Source: DASQZJ01 sp035638775 (GTDB lineage: Bacteria > Pseudomonadota > Gammaproteobacteria > UBA5335 > SLRW01). Taken from it: 64,000 nucleotides of DNA. The stretch covers positions 239,145 through 303,144 of the forward strand of contig DASQZJ010000002.1 of assembly GCA_035638775.1 (NCBI GenBank), in the 5' to 3' direction. Below are positions 8,582 through 17,630 of this stretch, one piece after another (within the stretch, counting starts at the first letter, position 1; each line of letters opens with the position of its first letter). The notes beneath the pieces are model-generated. The model had not been told where the DNA came from and made no database searches. It saw nothing but the letters and a program-made list of their open reading frames with translations. Position numbers and translations under genes: made by a program.

Positions 8582-9877
8582 ATGACCCGCTCACAGGAAC
8601 TCTATCAACAGGCGCTGCGCTACCTGCCCGGCGGGGTGAACTCGGCCGTGCGTGCCTTCGGCCCGGTCGGGGGCGAGCCGCTGTTCATCGAGCGCGCCGA
8701 GGGGGCCTGGCTGGTGGACGCGGACGGTCGGCGCTATGTCGACTACGTCGGATCCTGGGGCCCGATGATCGCCGGACATGCCCACCCGCACGTGGTACGG
8801 GCGGTCCAGGAAGCCGCCGCACGCGGGCTCAGCTTCGGCGCGCCGACCCGGGCCGAGAACGAGATGGCCGCACGCCTGTGCGAGCTGATTCCATCGCTGG
8901 AGCAGGTGCGGATGGTCAACTCCGGCACCGAAGCGACCATGAGCGCCATCCGCCTGGCACGCGGCTGCACGGGGCGCGACCGCATCCTCAAGTTCGAGGG
9001 CAACTATCACGGCCACGGCGACTCCCTCCTGGTCAAGGCCGGCTCGGGCGCGCTCACCCTGGGCACGCCGAATTCCCCCGGCGTCCCCGCGGCGCTCGCC
9101 GAGCTCACGCTCACCTGCAGCTACAACGACCTCGAGTCCGTACGCCGGGTCGCGCAGCGCTGCGGCGACGAGATCGCCTGCGTGATCGTCGAGCCGGTCG
9201 CCGGCAACATGGGCTGCGTCCCGCCGGTGGAAGGGTTCCTCGAGGGCCTGCGGGAGATCTGCGACCGTCACGGCATGCTGCTCATCTTCGACGAGGTCAT
9301 GACCGGGTTCCGGGTGGCCCTGGGCGGAGCCCAGGGAAGCTACGGCGTACGCCCCGACCTCACCACCCTCGGGAAGATCATCGGCGGCGGCATGCCGGTC
9401 GGCGCACTGGGCGGGCGCCGCGACCTCATGCAGCGGCTCTCGCCCGCCGGCCCCGTCTACCAGGCGGGAACCCTGTCCGGCAATCCGGTGGCGATGCACG
9501 CGGGCCTGGCCACGCTTGACCTGGTCTGCGCCGACGGCTTCTACGACACCCTGGAGCGCAGCACGGCCCGGCTCGTCGACGGCTTCCTGGAGGCGGCCCG
9601 GCGGGCCGGCGTCCCGCTCGCCGCCAACCGCGCCGGCGGCATGTTCGGCCTGTTCTTCACCGATGCGGATGCCGTCACCGGCTTCGGCGACGTCAGCGCG
9701 TGCGACGGCGACGCGTTCCGCACCTTTTTCCGCTCCATGCTGGCCGACGGCATCTACCTCGCGCCGTCGCCCTTCGAGGCGGGCTTCGTCTCCTCGGCCC
9801 ACGGCCGCGCCGAGCTCGACCGGACCGTCGAGGCCGCCGGCAGGGCCCTGGAAGAGGTCGCCCGCGCCCGCGGTTGA
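8582..9877 (+). CDS. hemL: glutamate-1-semialdehyde 2,1-aminomutase
   Basis: 431 residues. It converts glutamate-1-semialdehyde to 5-aminolevulinate, the step after HemA, whose gene is at 41.5 kb. It is a PLP enzyme of aminotransferase class III: LPGGVNSPVR-like N-terminus (here LPGGVNSAVRAF), MVNSGTEATMSAIRLAR, YHGHGDSLLVKAGSG, FDEVMTGFRVALGGAQ, and the PLP lysine K265 in GKIIGGGMPVGA. GGAGG precedes the ATG by about 10 bases. hemA and hemL being in one window but 32 kb apart is ordinary for this class of bacteria. Confidence 0.96.
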   Translation: MTRSQELYQQALRYLPGGVNSAVRAFGPVGGEPLFIERAEGAWLVDADGRRYVDYVGSWGPMIAGHAHPHVVRAVQEAAARGLSFGAPTRAENEMAARLCELIPSLEQVRMVNSGTEATMSAIRLARGCTGRDRILKFEGNYHGHGDSLLVKAGSGALTLGTPNSPGVPAALAELTLTCSYNDLESVRRVAQRCGDEIACVIVEPVAGNMGCVPPVEGFLEGLREICDRHGMLLIFDEVMTGFRVALGGAQGSYGVRPDLTTLGKIIGGGMPVGALGGRRDLMQRLSPAGPVYQAGTLSGNPVAMHAGLATLDLVCADGFYDTLERSTARLVDGFLEAARRAGVPLAANRAGGMFGLFFTDADAVTGFGDVSACDGDAFRTFFRSMLADGIYLAPSPFEAGFVSSAHGRAELDRTVEAAGRALEEVARARG

Positions 9878-9904
9878 GTGCGTCCGGCCGGGCCGAGCGG
9901 GCGA

Positions 9905-9924
9905 AGCCGACTTGATAGTCGGCT
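9905..9924. repeat. inverted repeat 27 bases after hemL, overlapping a candidate -35 element
   Basis: AGCCGAC (9905-9911) and GTCGGCT (9918-9924) form a perfect 7-bp stem whose 6-base loop is TTGATA. There is no T-run, so it is not a clear hemL terminator. Confidence 0.5.
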
Positions 9925-9940
9925 ACCGATCGCCTAGTGT
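9912..9940 (+). promoter_or_regulatory. candidate sigma70 promoter of the proVWX operon
   Basis: TTGATA (9912-9917), 17-base spacer, TAGTGT (9935-9940). The -35 is exactly the loop of the inverted repeat at 9905-9924, which could be an operator. The implied leader is about 215 nt before proV. Confidence 0.4.
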
Positions 9941-10163
9941 AATAACGATGTCACTCGGAAGGCGCAGGTGGACCCGCGTCGCCCTGCGATGCCGGTCCGC
10001 GCGGGCGATCAGTGTGCCCGGACCCGCCACAAACAGACCAATCGATCCGCCTGTCAGCACCGGGACCGGCACTGGCGCATGCCGAAGCCGGTGGTGAGCC
10101 CGGTGCGCCGGGAGATTCGAGTCACGCACGCCGTCTGCATTCCCGTGGAGGCCCGCAATAACC

Positions 10164-11453
10164 ATGAACACAGCAGCCGAGAGCGTCGACACGAGCAGCG
10201 GAGACGCGCCGGAAGAAGCGCCCCGCAAGAAGATCGTCGTCGAGAAGCTCGCCAAGATCTTCGGCTCCCGCCCCGAGCGCGCCCTGAAGCTCCTCGACCA
10301 GGGCCGCGACAAGCAGGAGATCCTCGCCGAGACCGGGCAGGCCGTGGGCCTGGCCGATGTCTCCTTCGACGTGCGCGAGGGCGAGATCCTGGTGGTGATG
10401 GGCCTCAGCGGCAGCGGCAAGTCCACCCTGATCCGCTGCATCAACCGCCTGATCGAGCCGACCTCGGGCCGCATCACGGTGGACGGGCAGGACGTGCTGT
10501 CCCTGGATTCGAAAGGGCTGCGGGAGCTTCGCCGGAAGAAGTTCGGGATGGTGTTCCAGAACTTCGCCCTGCTGCCCCACCGCGACGTCGTCACCAACGT
10601 GGAGTACGGCCTGGAGATCCAGGACGTGCCCAAGGATGAGCGCGAGAAGCGCGCCATGGAGGCGCTCAAGCTGGTCGGCCTGGAAGGCTGGGAGCATGCC
10701 TCGCCGGATCAGCTCAGCGGCGGCATGCGCCAGCGCGTGGGCCTGGCCCGGGCGCTCGCCGTCGACCCGGACATCCTGCTCATGGACGAGGCGTTCAGCG
10801 CGCTCGATCCGCTGATCCGCCGGGACATGCAGCACGAGCTCATCTCCCTGCAGGAGCGCATGCAGAAGACCATCCTGTTCATCACCCACGACCTGGACGA
10901 GGCGCTCAAGATCGGCGACCGCATCGTGCTGATGAAGGACGGGCGCGTGGTGCAGGTGGGCACTGCGGAGGACATCCTCACCGCCCCCGCCTCGGAGTAC
11001 GTGGAACGCTTCGTGGAAGACGTGGACAAGTCCAAGGTGCTGACCGCGCAGGCGGTGATGACCCGCGCCCGGATCGTGGCTTTCCCGGGTGACGGCCCCC
11101 GCACCGTGCTGCACAAGATGCGCGAGGAGAGCCTGCCGGACATCTTCGTGGTCAAACGCGACTACACCCTGCAGGGCGTGGCCTGGGCCAGCGAGATCGC
11201 CGATGCCGCCAAGCGCGGCGACCGCACCATCGAGAAGCTCGTGCACACCGACATCACCGCCGTGGGACCGGACGAGCCCCTCACGGGCCTGATCAATCTC
11301 CTGGCCGAATCGGAGGTCCCGGTGCCCGTGGTCGACGAGAACCGCAAGCTGCTGGGAATGGTGGCCATGGGCGCGGTGCTTTCCGCGCTCGCCGAGTCCG
11401 GCGCGGAGTCCCCGGACTCCGAGGCGGAATCCGACGCGGAGGCTGGCGCATGA
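10164..11453 (+). CDS. proV: glycine betaine/proline ABC transporter, ATP-binding subunit
   Basis: 429 residues. It powers uptake of betaine and related osmolytes (ProU/OpuA type). An N-terminal extension (about 55 residues) typical of the OpuAA/ProV group precedes the nucleotide-binding domain: Walker A GLSGSGKST at 80-88, signature LSGGMRQRVGLARAL, Walker B ILLMDEAFSALD. Two C-terminal CBS modules follow (about 290-415), which in OpuA sense ionic strength. The extreme C-terminus is acidic (ESPDSEAESDAEAGA), a feature tied to osmosensing in some OpuA systems. GGAGG lies 12 bases before the ATG. It overlaps proW by 4 bases. Confidence 0.95.
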   Translation: MNTAAESVDTSSGDAPEEAPRKKIVVEKLAKIFGSRPERALKLLDQGRDKQEILAETGQAVGLADVSFDVREGEILVVMGLSGSGKSTLIRCINRLIEPTSGRITVDGQDVLSLDSKGLRELRRKKFGMVFQNFALLPHRDVVTNVEYGLEIQDVPKDEREKRAMEALKLVGLEGWEHASPDQLSGGMRQRVGLARALAVDPDILLMDEAFSALDPLIRRDMQHELISLQERMQKTILFITHDLDEALKIGDRIVLMKDGRVVQVGTAEDILTAPASEYVERFVEDVDKSKVLTAQAVMTRARIVAFPGDGPRTVLHKMREESLPDIFVVKRDYTLQGVAWASEIADAAKRGDRTIEKLVHTDITAVGPDEPLTGLINLLAESEVPVPVVDENRKLLGMVAMGAVLSALAESGAESPDSEAESDAEAGA

Positions 11454-12298
11454 GCTTTACCGTCCCCCGCTTCCCCATGGCGCAGTTGATCGACCAGGGC
11501 CTGAACTGGCTTACCAGCAACTTCGCCTTCGTCACCAAGGGCATCAGTAATTTCGCCAGCAAGGGCATCTCCGCGATCACGCACCTGCTGCTGATCACCC
11601 CGCCCTGGGTCACCATCATCGTGATCGGCCTGATCGGCTGGCGCGTCGCCGGCCGAAAGGTAGGTATTTTTAGCGCGCTGGGTCTTGCCCTGCTATGGAA
11701 CGTCGGCCTCTGGGGACCGACCATGAGCACCCTGACGCTGGTATTTTTCTCCACCCTGGTGGCAGTCGCGATCGGCATGCCGCTAGGCATTCTCGCGGCG
11801 CTGTCGGAGCGCTTCTATCGCTTCATCACGCCGATCCTGGACTTCATGCAGACGATGCCCGCCTTCGTCTACCTGATCCCGGCGATCCCCTTCTTCGGCC
11901 TGGGAGCGGTATCGGCGATGTTCGCCACGGTGATCTTCGCCGTGCCGCCGTCGATCCGGCTGACCACGCTCGGGATCCGCCAGGTTCCGGGCGAGCTGAT
12001 CGAGGCCGCGGACGCATTCGGGTCGACCCGCACCCAGAAGCTGATCAAGGTGCAGCTGCCGCTGGCCGTGCCGACCATCATGGCGGGCATCAACCAGACC
12101 ATCATGCTGGCCCTGTCGATGGTGGTCATCGCCGCGATGATCGGGGCCGGCGGCCTCGGCGGCGAGGTGTGGCGGGCCATTCAGCGCCTGAAGCCCGGCA
12201 TGGGCTTCCAGGCGGGACTCGGGGTCGTGATCCTGGCGATGATTCTCGACCGTATCACTCAGCGCATCGGACAGAAGAACACGAGCGGAAGGAGGTAA
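11450..12298 (+). CDS. proW: glycine betaine/proline ABC transporter, permease
   Basis: 282-residue inner-membrane permease of the binding-protein-dependent transport family. The N-terminal part is amphipathic; hydrophobic segments lie near residues 45-63, 68-85, 90-110, 130-160, 200-225 and 250-270. The EAA loop, which contacts ProV, is the EAADAFGSTRTQKLIKVQLP stretch. The short amphipathic N-terminus differs from the long periplasmic tail of E. coli ProW. Its ATG overlaps the proV stop (ATGA). Confidence 0.94.
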   Translation: MSFTVPRFPMAQLIDQGLNWLTSNFAFVTKGISNFASKGISAITHLLLITPPWVTIIVIGLIGWRVAGRKVGIFSALGLALLWNVGLWGPTMSTLTLVFFSTLVAVAIGMPLGILAALSERFYRFITPILDFMQTMPAFVYLIPAIPFFGLGAVSAMFATVIFAVPPSIRLTTLGIRQVPGELIEAADAFGSTRTQKLIKVQLPLAVPTIMAGINQTIMLALSMVVIAAMIGAGGLGGEVWRAIQRLKPGMGFQAGLGVVILAMILDRITQRIGQKNTSGRR

Positions 12299-12301
12299 GC
12301 C

Positions 12302-13219
12302 ATGAAGAACACCCGAAGAGTTCTGCTGGCCGCGGCAGTCGCCACGGTTGCAGTATTCGCGCTCGCCGGCTGCTCCAAGAGCAACTCCGGCAAGCAGCAG
12401 CAGGAGGGCCAGGGCACCCAGGCCATGGCCTCCGCCCAGAAGCCGCACGGCCACATCAAGCTGGTCTACGTCGAGTGGTCGAGCGCGGTCGCCAGCACCA
12501 ACGTGGTCAAGGCGGTGCTGGAGAAGGCCGGCTACGACGTCACCACGACCTCGGTCAGCGCCGCCGCCATGTGGCAGTCGGTCGCCACCGGGGACGCGGA
12601 CGCCATGGTCGCCGCGTGGCTGCCCACCACCCACGCCGCCTACTACAAGAAGGTCAAGGACCAGGTGGTCAACCTCGGCCACAACCTCGTGGGTACCAAG
12701 ATCGGCCTGGTGGTGCCGCAGTACGTCGACATCGGCTCGATCGACCAGCTGGAGTCCCACGCCAAGGAGTTCGACGGCAAGATCATCGGCATCGACCCGG
12801 GTGCCGGGATCATGAGCAAGACCGAGAAGGCCATGAAAGTCTACGGCCTCAAGGACTTCACCCTGGTCAACGGCAGCGGCGCCACCATGACCGGGGCGCT
12901 CAAGGACGCGATCGACAACCACAAGCCCATCGTGATCACGGGCTGGACGCCGCACTGGATGTGGGCCCGCTTCAAGCTCAAGTACCTCAAGGACCCGAAG
13001 AAGGTCTACGGCGGTGCCGAGTACATCGACACCATCGTGCGCAAGGGCCTGAAGAAGGATCACCCGGAGGCCTACAAGATCCTCGACAACTTCCACTGGA
13101 CGCCGAAGCAGATGGGCCAGGTCATGCTGATGAACCAGAAGCCCAACTCCGACCCCTACAAGGACGCGGTGAAGTGGGTCAACGAGCACCCCAAGCTGGT
13201 CAAGTCCTGGATGCAGTAA
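12302..13219 (+). CDS. proX: glycine betaine/proline ABC transporter, substrate-binding lipoprotein
   Basis: 305 residues of the OpuAC family. It has a lipoprotein signal with lipobox LAGC and lipidated C24, so the receptor is membrane-tethered rather than free as in E. coli ProX. Aromatic residues that cage quaternary ammonium groups in this family are visible in VEWSSAVAS, AAWLPTTHAAYY and TGWTPHWMWARF. GGAGG precedes the ATG. It starts 3 bases after proW and is closed by a strong hairpin, so proVWX is one unit. Confidence 0.95.
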   Translation: MKNTRRVLLAAAVATVAVFALAGCSKSNSGKQQQEGQGTQAMASAQKPHGHIKLVYVEWSSAVASTNVVKAVLEKAGYDVTTTSVSAAAMWQSVATGDADAMVAAWLPTTHAAYYKKVKDQVVNLGHNLVGTKIGLVVPQYVDIGSIDQLESHAKEFDGKIIGIDPGAGIMSKTEKAMKVYGLKDFTLVNGSGATMTGALKDAIDNHKPIVITGWTPHWMWARFKLKYLKDPKKVYGGAEYIDTIVRKGLKKDHPEAYKILDNFHWTPKQMGQVMLMNQKPNSDPYKDAVKWVNEHPKLVKSWMQ

Positions 13220-13257
13220 CGGCGTCCTTCGCAACCTGCCCGACGTAACGGGCCTGC

Positions 13258-13290
13258 AGGCCGTCCCGCCGGGGCGGGACGGCCTTTGTT
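13258..13290 (+). terminator. intrinsic terminator of proVWX
   Basis: Perfect 11-bp stem, AGGCCGTCCCG (13258-13268) with CGGGACGGCCT (13275-13285), 6-base loop, followed by TTTGTT. Confidence 0.75.
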
Positions 13291-13359
13291 CGCAGGGTCG
13301 GCACGTCGACCTGCGGGCGAATCCCCCGTTCGCCCATTCATCCACCAGGGAGAGAAACG

Positions 13360-14577
13360 ATGCACAAGAGAACAATACCGCTCGCGCTCACGCTCGTCTC
13401 CGCCGTTGTGCTGCCGCTGACCGCCAGCGCGGCGACCAACGGAGCCAACGGCAACGATCCCCAGACCATCCGCGCCCAGATCCACGACCTGCAGAAGCGC
13501 CTGGCCAAGGTCGAGCAGACCCAGGCCGGCTACTTCAAGGTCGGCGGCGCCCTGCGCTACCAGTACGCCTACCGCGACTGGAACAAGAGCAGCCGGGACC
13601 AGACCGGCACGCTGGACTTCGACACCTTCCGCTTCAACATCGACGGCAAGTACAAGGGCATCATCCTGTCGGCCGAGTACCGCTTCTACCGCGGCTGGAA
13701 CAGTCTCAAGTCCGGCTGGATGGGCTACGACTTCACGCCCCACTGGCAGGGGCAGTTCGGCCTGGTCCGGGTCCCGTTCGGCATCCTGCCATACGCCTCC
13801 CACAGCTTCTTCTTCAGCAGCAACTACTACTTCGGGCTGGAGGACACCTACGATGCGGGGGTGAAGGCGATCTACAAGAACCCGGACAGCCCCTGGGACT
13901 TCCGCGTCGCGGTGCTCAAGAACGCGGGGTTCGGACTGTTCGGTTCGAGTGATCCCGGGCGCTACTCGTACAACGTGCTGCCCAACGGGGCGCAACAGAA
14001 CCTCGCGGACAACACCCTGGCCACCCGCCTTGCCTACACCTTCGGCAGCAAGGGAGCCACCACCGAGGTCGGGGTGTCCGCGCTGGCGGGTCAGCTGTAC
14101 AACAATACGACCATGAAGAACGGTTCCCACTGGGCGGCCGGGCTGCACGCGGACGGCAACTACGGCCAGTGGAACGTGATGGCAGAAGCCCTGCGCTACC
14201 AGTACAACCCGCAGAATCCGGCTGGCGTGAACAGCAACGTGGTCCAGGTGGGCGCCTACAACTACTATGACAACATCCCGGCAAGCGCTGACTCGGGCCT
14301 GGTCAACGTCGCCTACACGCTGCCGGTGCAGTGGGGCCCGATCAGCAGCCTGAAGTTCTACAACGACTACACCGAGGTGTTCAACAAGAGTGCCAACTTC
14401 GGCGTCACGCGCATGGACGTGCTGGGGATGGCGATCAGTGCCGGCAAGGTCTACACCTACATCGACCTGGTCGAGGCCAAGAACCAGCCTTTCATCGGAG
14501 GCACAATGGCCCCGACTGCGTCCAGCGACCAGAGCTGGAACACCCGCTTCAACATCAACGTCGGCTACTACTTCTGA
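13360..14577 (+). CDS. outer-membrane porin (phosphate/carbohydrate-selective-like barrel)
   Basis: 405 residues. The signal peptide is cleaved after ASA (residue 24). A short coiled-coil segment follows (about 35-55: IRAQIHDLQKRLAKVEQTQ), as in trimeric porins of the OprP/OprO and DcaP type, then a beta-rich domain of alternating aromatic residues ending in the terminal aromatic signature GYYF. GGGAGAG stands just before the ATG. It sits directly after proVWX but is separated from it by a terminator. Its location suggests it could admit betaine or similar solutes across the outer membrane; that is inference. It has its own terminator. Confidence 0.85.
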   Translation: MHKRTIPLALTLVSAVVLPLTASAATNGANGNDPQTIRAQIHDLQKRLAKVEQTQAGYFKVGGALRYQYAYRDWNKSSRDQTGTLDFDTFRFNIDGKYKGIILSAEYRFYRGWNSLKSGWMGYDFTPHWQGQFGLVRVPFGILPYASHSFFFSSNYYFGLEDTYDAGVKAIYKNPDSPWDFRVAVLKNAGFGLFGSSDPGRYSYNVLPNGAQQNLADNTLATRLAYTFGSKGATTEVGVSALAGQLYNNTTMKNGSHWAAGLHADGNYGQWNVMAEALRYQYNPQNPAGVNSNVVQVGAYNYYDNIPASADSGLVNVAYTLPVQWGPISSLKFYNDYTEVFNKSANFGVTRMDVLGMAISAGKVYTYIDLVEAKNQPFIGGTMAPTASSDQSWNTRFNINVGYYF

Positions 14578-14583
14578 GCCCCC

Positions 14584-14618
14584 GGCCGGGCACCGTGCGG
14601 TGCCCGGCCTCTTCCTTT
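14584..14618 (+). terminator. terminator after the porin gene
   Basis: Perfect 11-bp stem, GGCCGGGCACC (14584-14594) with GGTGCCCGGCC (14599-14609), tetraloop GTGC, then the pyrimidine-rich TCTTCCTTT. Confidence 0.75.
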
Positions 14619-14791
14619 GCGGCCCGATCCTTTCTGCCCGGTCACGGCATCCGCCGCGCGTCCGGCTCTGGTAGAGTATTGCGCGACCGATCACGGGCCC
14701 TGGCCATCGTCGCAATGTACGCACGCACACCCGATTCGAATCCCCCGTCCATGGCGGCCGGCCGAGCGTCCGGACAAGGTCTGCCTGCCGC

Positions 14792-16831
14792 ATGACCGAG
14801 CTCACCACGCATCTCCTCGCCTGGGTGGGCCAGCACGCCCACTGGGCCTACCTGGTCGTATTCCTGACCGCGATGGTCGAGGGCGTCCTGCTGGTGGGCC
14901 TGTTCGTGCCGGCGATGCCCATCATGTTCGGGGTCGGGGCGCTGGTCTCCGCCGGCAGCCTGGGGCTGTGGCCGGCCCTGGCCGCGGCCGCCGCGGGCTG
15001 TGCCACGGGCGACATCCTGAGCTTCTGGCTGGGACGCCGGTACCACGGGCACCTGCGCGAGATGTGGCCGATGTCGCGCTACCCGGGCCTGTTTGACCAG
15101 GCGGAGCGCTTCTTCGAGCGCCACGGGGGAAAATCGGTCGTGATGGGCCGCTTCATCGGCCCGATGCGACCCGTGCTGCCCGCGGTCGCCGGCATGGCGC
15201 GGATGTCGCCGTTGCGCTTCGTGATCGCCGACCTGGCGGCGGCGGTCGCCTGGGCGCCGGCCTACATCTTCCCCGGCGTGCTGTTCGCCAGCTCGCTGGG
15301 GCTGGCGGCCGAGATCGGCACGCGCCTGGTGGTCCTGATCGCGCTCCTGGCCGGCGTGCTGTTCGCGGTGATCTGGCTGATCAGTCAGCTGGTCGACCTG
15401 GTCGAGCCGCACGCGGAGACCTGGATCAACGCCCTGCTGCAGTGGAGCAGCCGCCACCGCCGCCTCGGCGTGATCGGCACCAGCCTGGCCGACCCGCGCC
15501 AGCCCGAGCTGCGCGGGCTGGCGCTGCTGACGGTCATCCTGGCCGCGGCTGCCATCGTGCTGACCACCGTGATCTGGAGCTCCGGCGGAACCGGACCGCA
15601 CGCGCTCGATCACACCGTCCTGCGGCTGTTCGAGGGGCTGCATACACCCTGGGCCACGGCGCTGTTCCTGCACCTGTCGCTGGCGGCGGACTGGCAGGTC
15701 TACGTCCCGGTGCTGGCCGCCGGCGCGCTCTACCTGCTGGTCCGCGGGCGTCGCGCCACGGCCTGGCACTGGGTCGCGGCCCTCGCACCGACGCTGGTGT
15801 TCTCGCTCGGCACGGCCCTCTGGCTGCACGGAGCCCCGGGCGGCGGCGGGGCCGCCGAGCCCTGGCAGGGCGTGGCCAACAGCGGTGCCGTGTGGTTGTT
15901 CCTGGCGGTCATCCTGGGACAGCGCGCCCGCCGCCGCTGGCGCTGGCTGAGCTATACACTGATCGCGGCACTGGTGGTCTTCATGGCGCTCGCGCGCCTG
16001 TACCTGGGGCTGCAGTGGCCCACGCCCCTAATCGTCGGCCTGATCCTGGCGCTGGTCTGGACCTCGCTGCTGGCGATCGCGTACCGGCGCCATTTCCCGC
16101 GTCCGGTGGCACGGCCGGCACTGATCGCGGTGGTGCTGCCGGTCTTCGCCGGGGCCGCGGCACTGCACTGGCATGAGGCTTACTCCACCCAGCTCGCGCG
16201 GCTGCGGCCGGCGCCGGCGGCGCGCGCGATATCCGCGGCGGACTGGTGGAACGGGGGATGGAAGACGCTGCCGGCGTTCCGCTCCGACCTCGGACGCCTG
16301 CCGGCCCAGCGCCTGGATATCCAGTGGGCCGGGAAGCTGCCGGCGATCCGCCGCAGCCTGCACCGGCGCGGCTGGAACGAGCCGACGCCGCTGACGCCCC
16401 GCAGCGTGCTGCGGGCGCTGTCCTCCAATCCGCCGGTGGCCCAGCTCCCGGTGCTTCCGCGGCTGCACGACGGTCGCACGCCGGCACTGATGCTCACGCG
16501 CGCGGTCGACCGTACCCACCAGGAGGTCCTGTTCCTGTGGGCCTCCGGGGTCCGGCTGCAGCCGGCCGGAACCCCGGTATGGATCGGCACGCTCGGCGAG
16601 CAGGCGCGCGGGCGTGCACTGTTCACCGTCGCCTACGCCCGCCTGCAGGGCGACCGGGTCACCGACGCCCGCCGGCTCGCCGGGCAGCTGCAGAGCTGGT
16701 CGACGCGGCGCGTCCCCGGCGGGGCCGGGAGCGGTAGCGTGCTGCTGGTCAGGCGCCGTCCCCGGGCTGCCCCCAGCGCGGCTGGAGACTCTGCTCCAGC
16801 CCCAGGTGATCCAGCACCCGCGCGACCATGA
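14792..16831 (+). CDS. DedA (VTT) - degenerate PAP2 - LssY fusion membrane protein
   Basis: 679 residues. Residues 1-200 are a DedA/VTT domain (FLTAMVEGVLLVGLFVPAMP, GRFIGPMRPVLPAVAGMARM), the scramblase/flippase-like fold for lipid carriers and phospholipids. Residues about 245-440 have the six-helix layout of PAP2 lipid phosphatases. Residues about 490-640 look like the LssY C-terminal domain (WNGGWKTLPAFRSDLGR..., VLPRLHDGRTPALMLTR). The PAP2 part lacks its catalytic residues: where the family has PSGH it reads NSGA (GVANSGAVW), and where it has an R...GxHWPxD motif it reads RLYLGLQWPTP. Phosphatase activity is therefore unlikely. The Shine-Dalgarno is weak. The 3' end overlaps the convergent ubiX gene by 83 bases. 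Confidence 0.85.
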   Translation: MTELTTHLLAWVGQHAHWAYLVVFLTAMVEGVLLVGLFVPAMPIMFGVGALVSAGSLGLWPALAAAAAGCATGDILSFWLGRRYHGHLREMWPMSRYPGLFDQAERFFERHGGKSVVMGRFIGPMRPVLPAVAGMARMSPLRFVIADLAAAVAWAPAYIFPGVLFASSLGLAAEIGTRLVVLIALLAGVLFAVIWLISQLVDLVEPHAETWINALLQWSSRHRRLGVIGTSLADPRQPELRGLALLTVILAAAAIVLTTVIWSSGGTGPHALDHTVLRLFEGLHTPWATALFLHLSLAADWQVYVPVLAAGALYLLVRGRRATAWHWVAALAPTLVFSLGTALWLHGAPGGGGAAEPWQGVANSGAVWLFLAVILGQRARRRWRWLSYTLIAALVVFMALARLYLGLQWPTPLIVGLILALVWTSLLAIAYRRHFPRPVARPALIAVVLPVFAGAAALHWHEAYSTQLARLRPAPAARAISAADWWNGGWKTLPAFRSDLGRLPAQRLDIQWAGKLPAIRRSLHRRGWNEPTPLTPRSVLRALSSNPPVAQLPVLPRLHDGRTPALMLTRAVDRTHQEVLFLWASGVRLQPAGTPVWIGTLGEQARGRALFTVAYARLQGDRVTDARRLAGQLQSWSTRRVPGGAGSGSVLLVRRRPRAAPSAAGDSAPAPGDPAPARP

Positions 16832-17369
16832 AGTCGATCAGCTCCTCCACGCCGCGGGGGCGCGTGTAGAAGCCGGGATTCGCGGGCATGATCACCACGC
16901 CCAGCCGCGCCAGCGCAAGCATGTGCTCCAGGTGAATCGCCGACAGGGGGGTCTCGCGGATCACCAGCAGCAGCTTGCGCTGCTCCTTGAGGGCAACGTC
17001 CGCGGCCCGCTCGATGAGATTGTTGCTGGCCCCGGTGGCGACCGCCGACAGGGTCGAGGTGGTACATGGGCAGACCACCATGGGACCGACCAGCGCCGAC
17101 CCGCTGGCTACGGGAGCGGTCCACTGTTCCTGTCCGAACACGGCGAGCTGCCCGGCGCGGGCCTCGAAGCGTTCCCGGAAGAACCGCTCCATCTCCGCCG
17201 GCCGACCGGGGACATTCAGCCCGGTCTCGGTGCCAAGCACGACCTGGGCCGGCCGCGACACCAGCAGGTAGACGCTGCGGCCGGCCGCCAGCAGAACCTC
17301 CAGCAGGCGCAGACCGTACTGCGCCCCCGAGGCACCGGTCATCGCCAGCACGATGGGCTTGTCGTTCAT
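16749..17369 (-). CDS. ubiX: flavin prenyltransferase
   Basis: 206 residues. It attaches a dimethylallyl group to FMN, making the prenylated cofactor of the UbiD decarboxylases in ubiquinone synthesis. Signatures: AMTGASGAQYGLRLL at 9-23, the VSRPAQVVLGTE segment, VVCPCTTSTLSAVATGASNNLIERAADVALKE in two adjacent pieces, and LVIRETPLSAIHLEHMLALA. The start at 17369 follows an AGGAAT. ubiX beside mpl on the same strand is a common gammaproteobacterial order. The last 83 bases overlap the opposite-strand DedA fusion gene. Confidence 0.95.
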   Translation of the reverse strand: MNDKPIVLAMTGASGAQYGLRLLEVLLAAGRSVYLLVSRPAQVVLGTETGLNVPGRPAEMERFFRERFEARAGQLAVFGQEQWTAPVASGSALVGPMVVCPCTTSTLSAVATGASNNLIERAADVALKEQRKLLLVIRETPLSAIHLEHMLALARLGVVIMPANPGFYTRPRGVEELIDFMVARVLDHLGLEQSLQPRWGQPGDGA

Positions 17370-17630
17370 CGGGGCATTCCTGTCTCGTCGCCGTTGCCGG
17401 GCCCATGGTACATCGTCCGCAGCGGCGGGGCCGGGACGGCGCCGCCACGCCGGCCGGGTGCAACGCCGTTGGCGTCCCGGGGCCGGTCGGGGCGAATCCA
17501 TCCTACCGCTGCCAGCGCTCCCCGGACGCCTGCCCCGGGGTGAGTTCCGGGTACGGTCACGGGCGCTGCCGGGAGGTGCCGATCGGTACCGGGATCCGCA
17601 GCACCCGCCCCGGCTCGCGGGAGCCATCGC

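Noticed and set aside
9878..10163. FNR-like site from the TTGAT at 9912
   Set aside because: The second half-site (ATCAA) is missing; the bases belong to a different inverted repeat.
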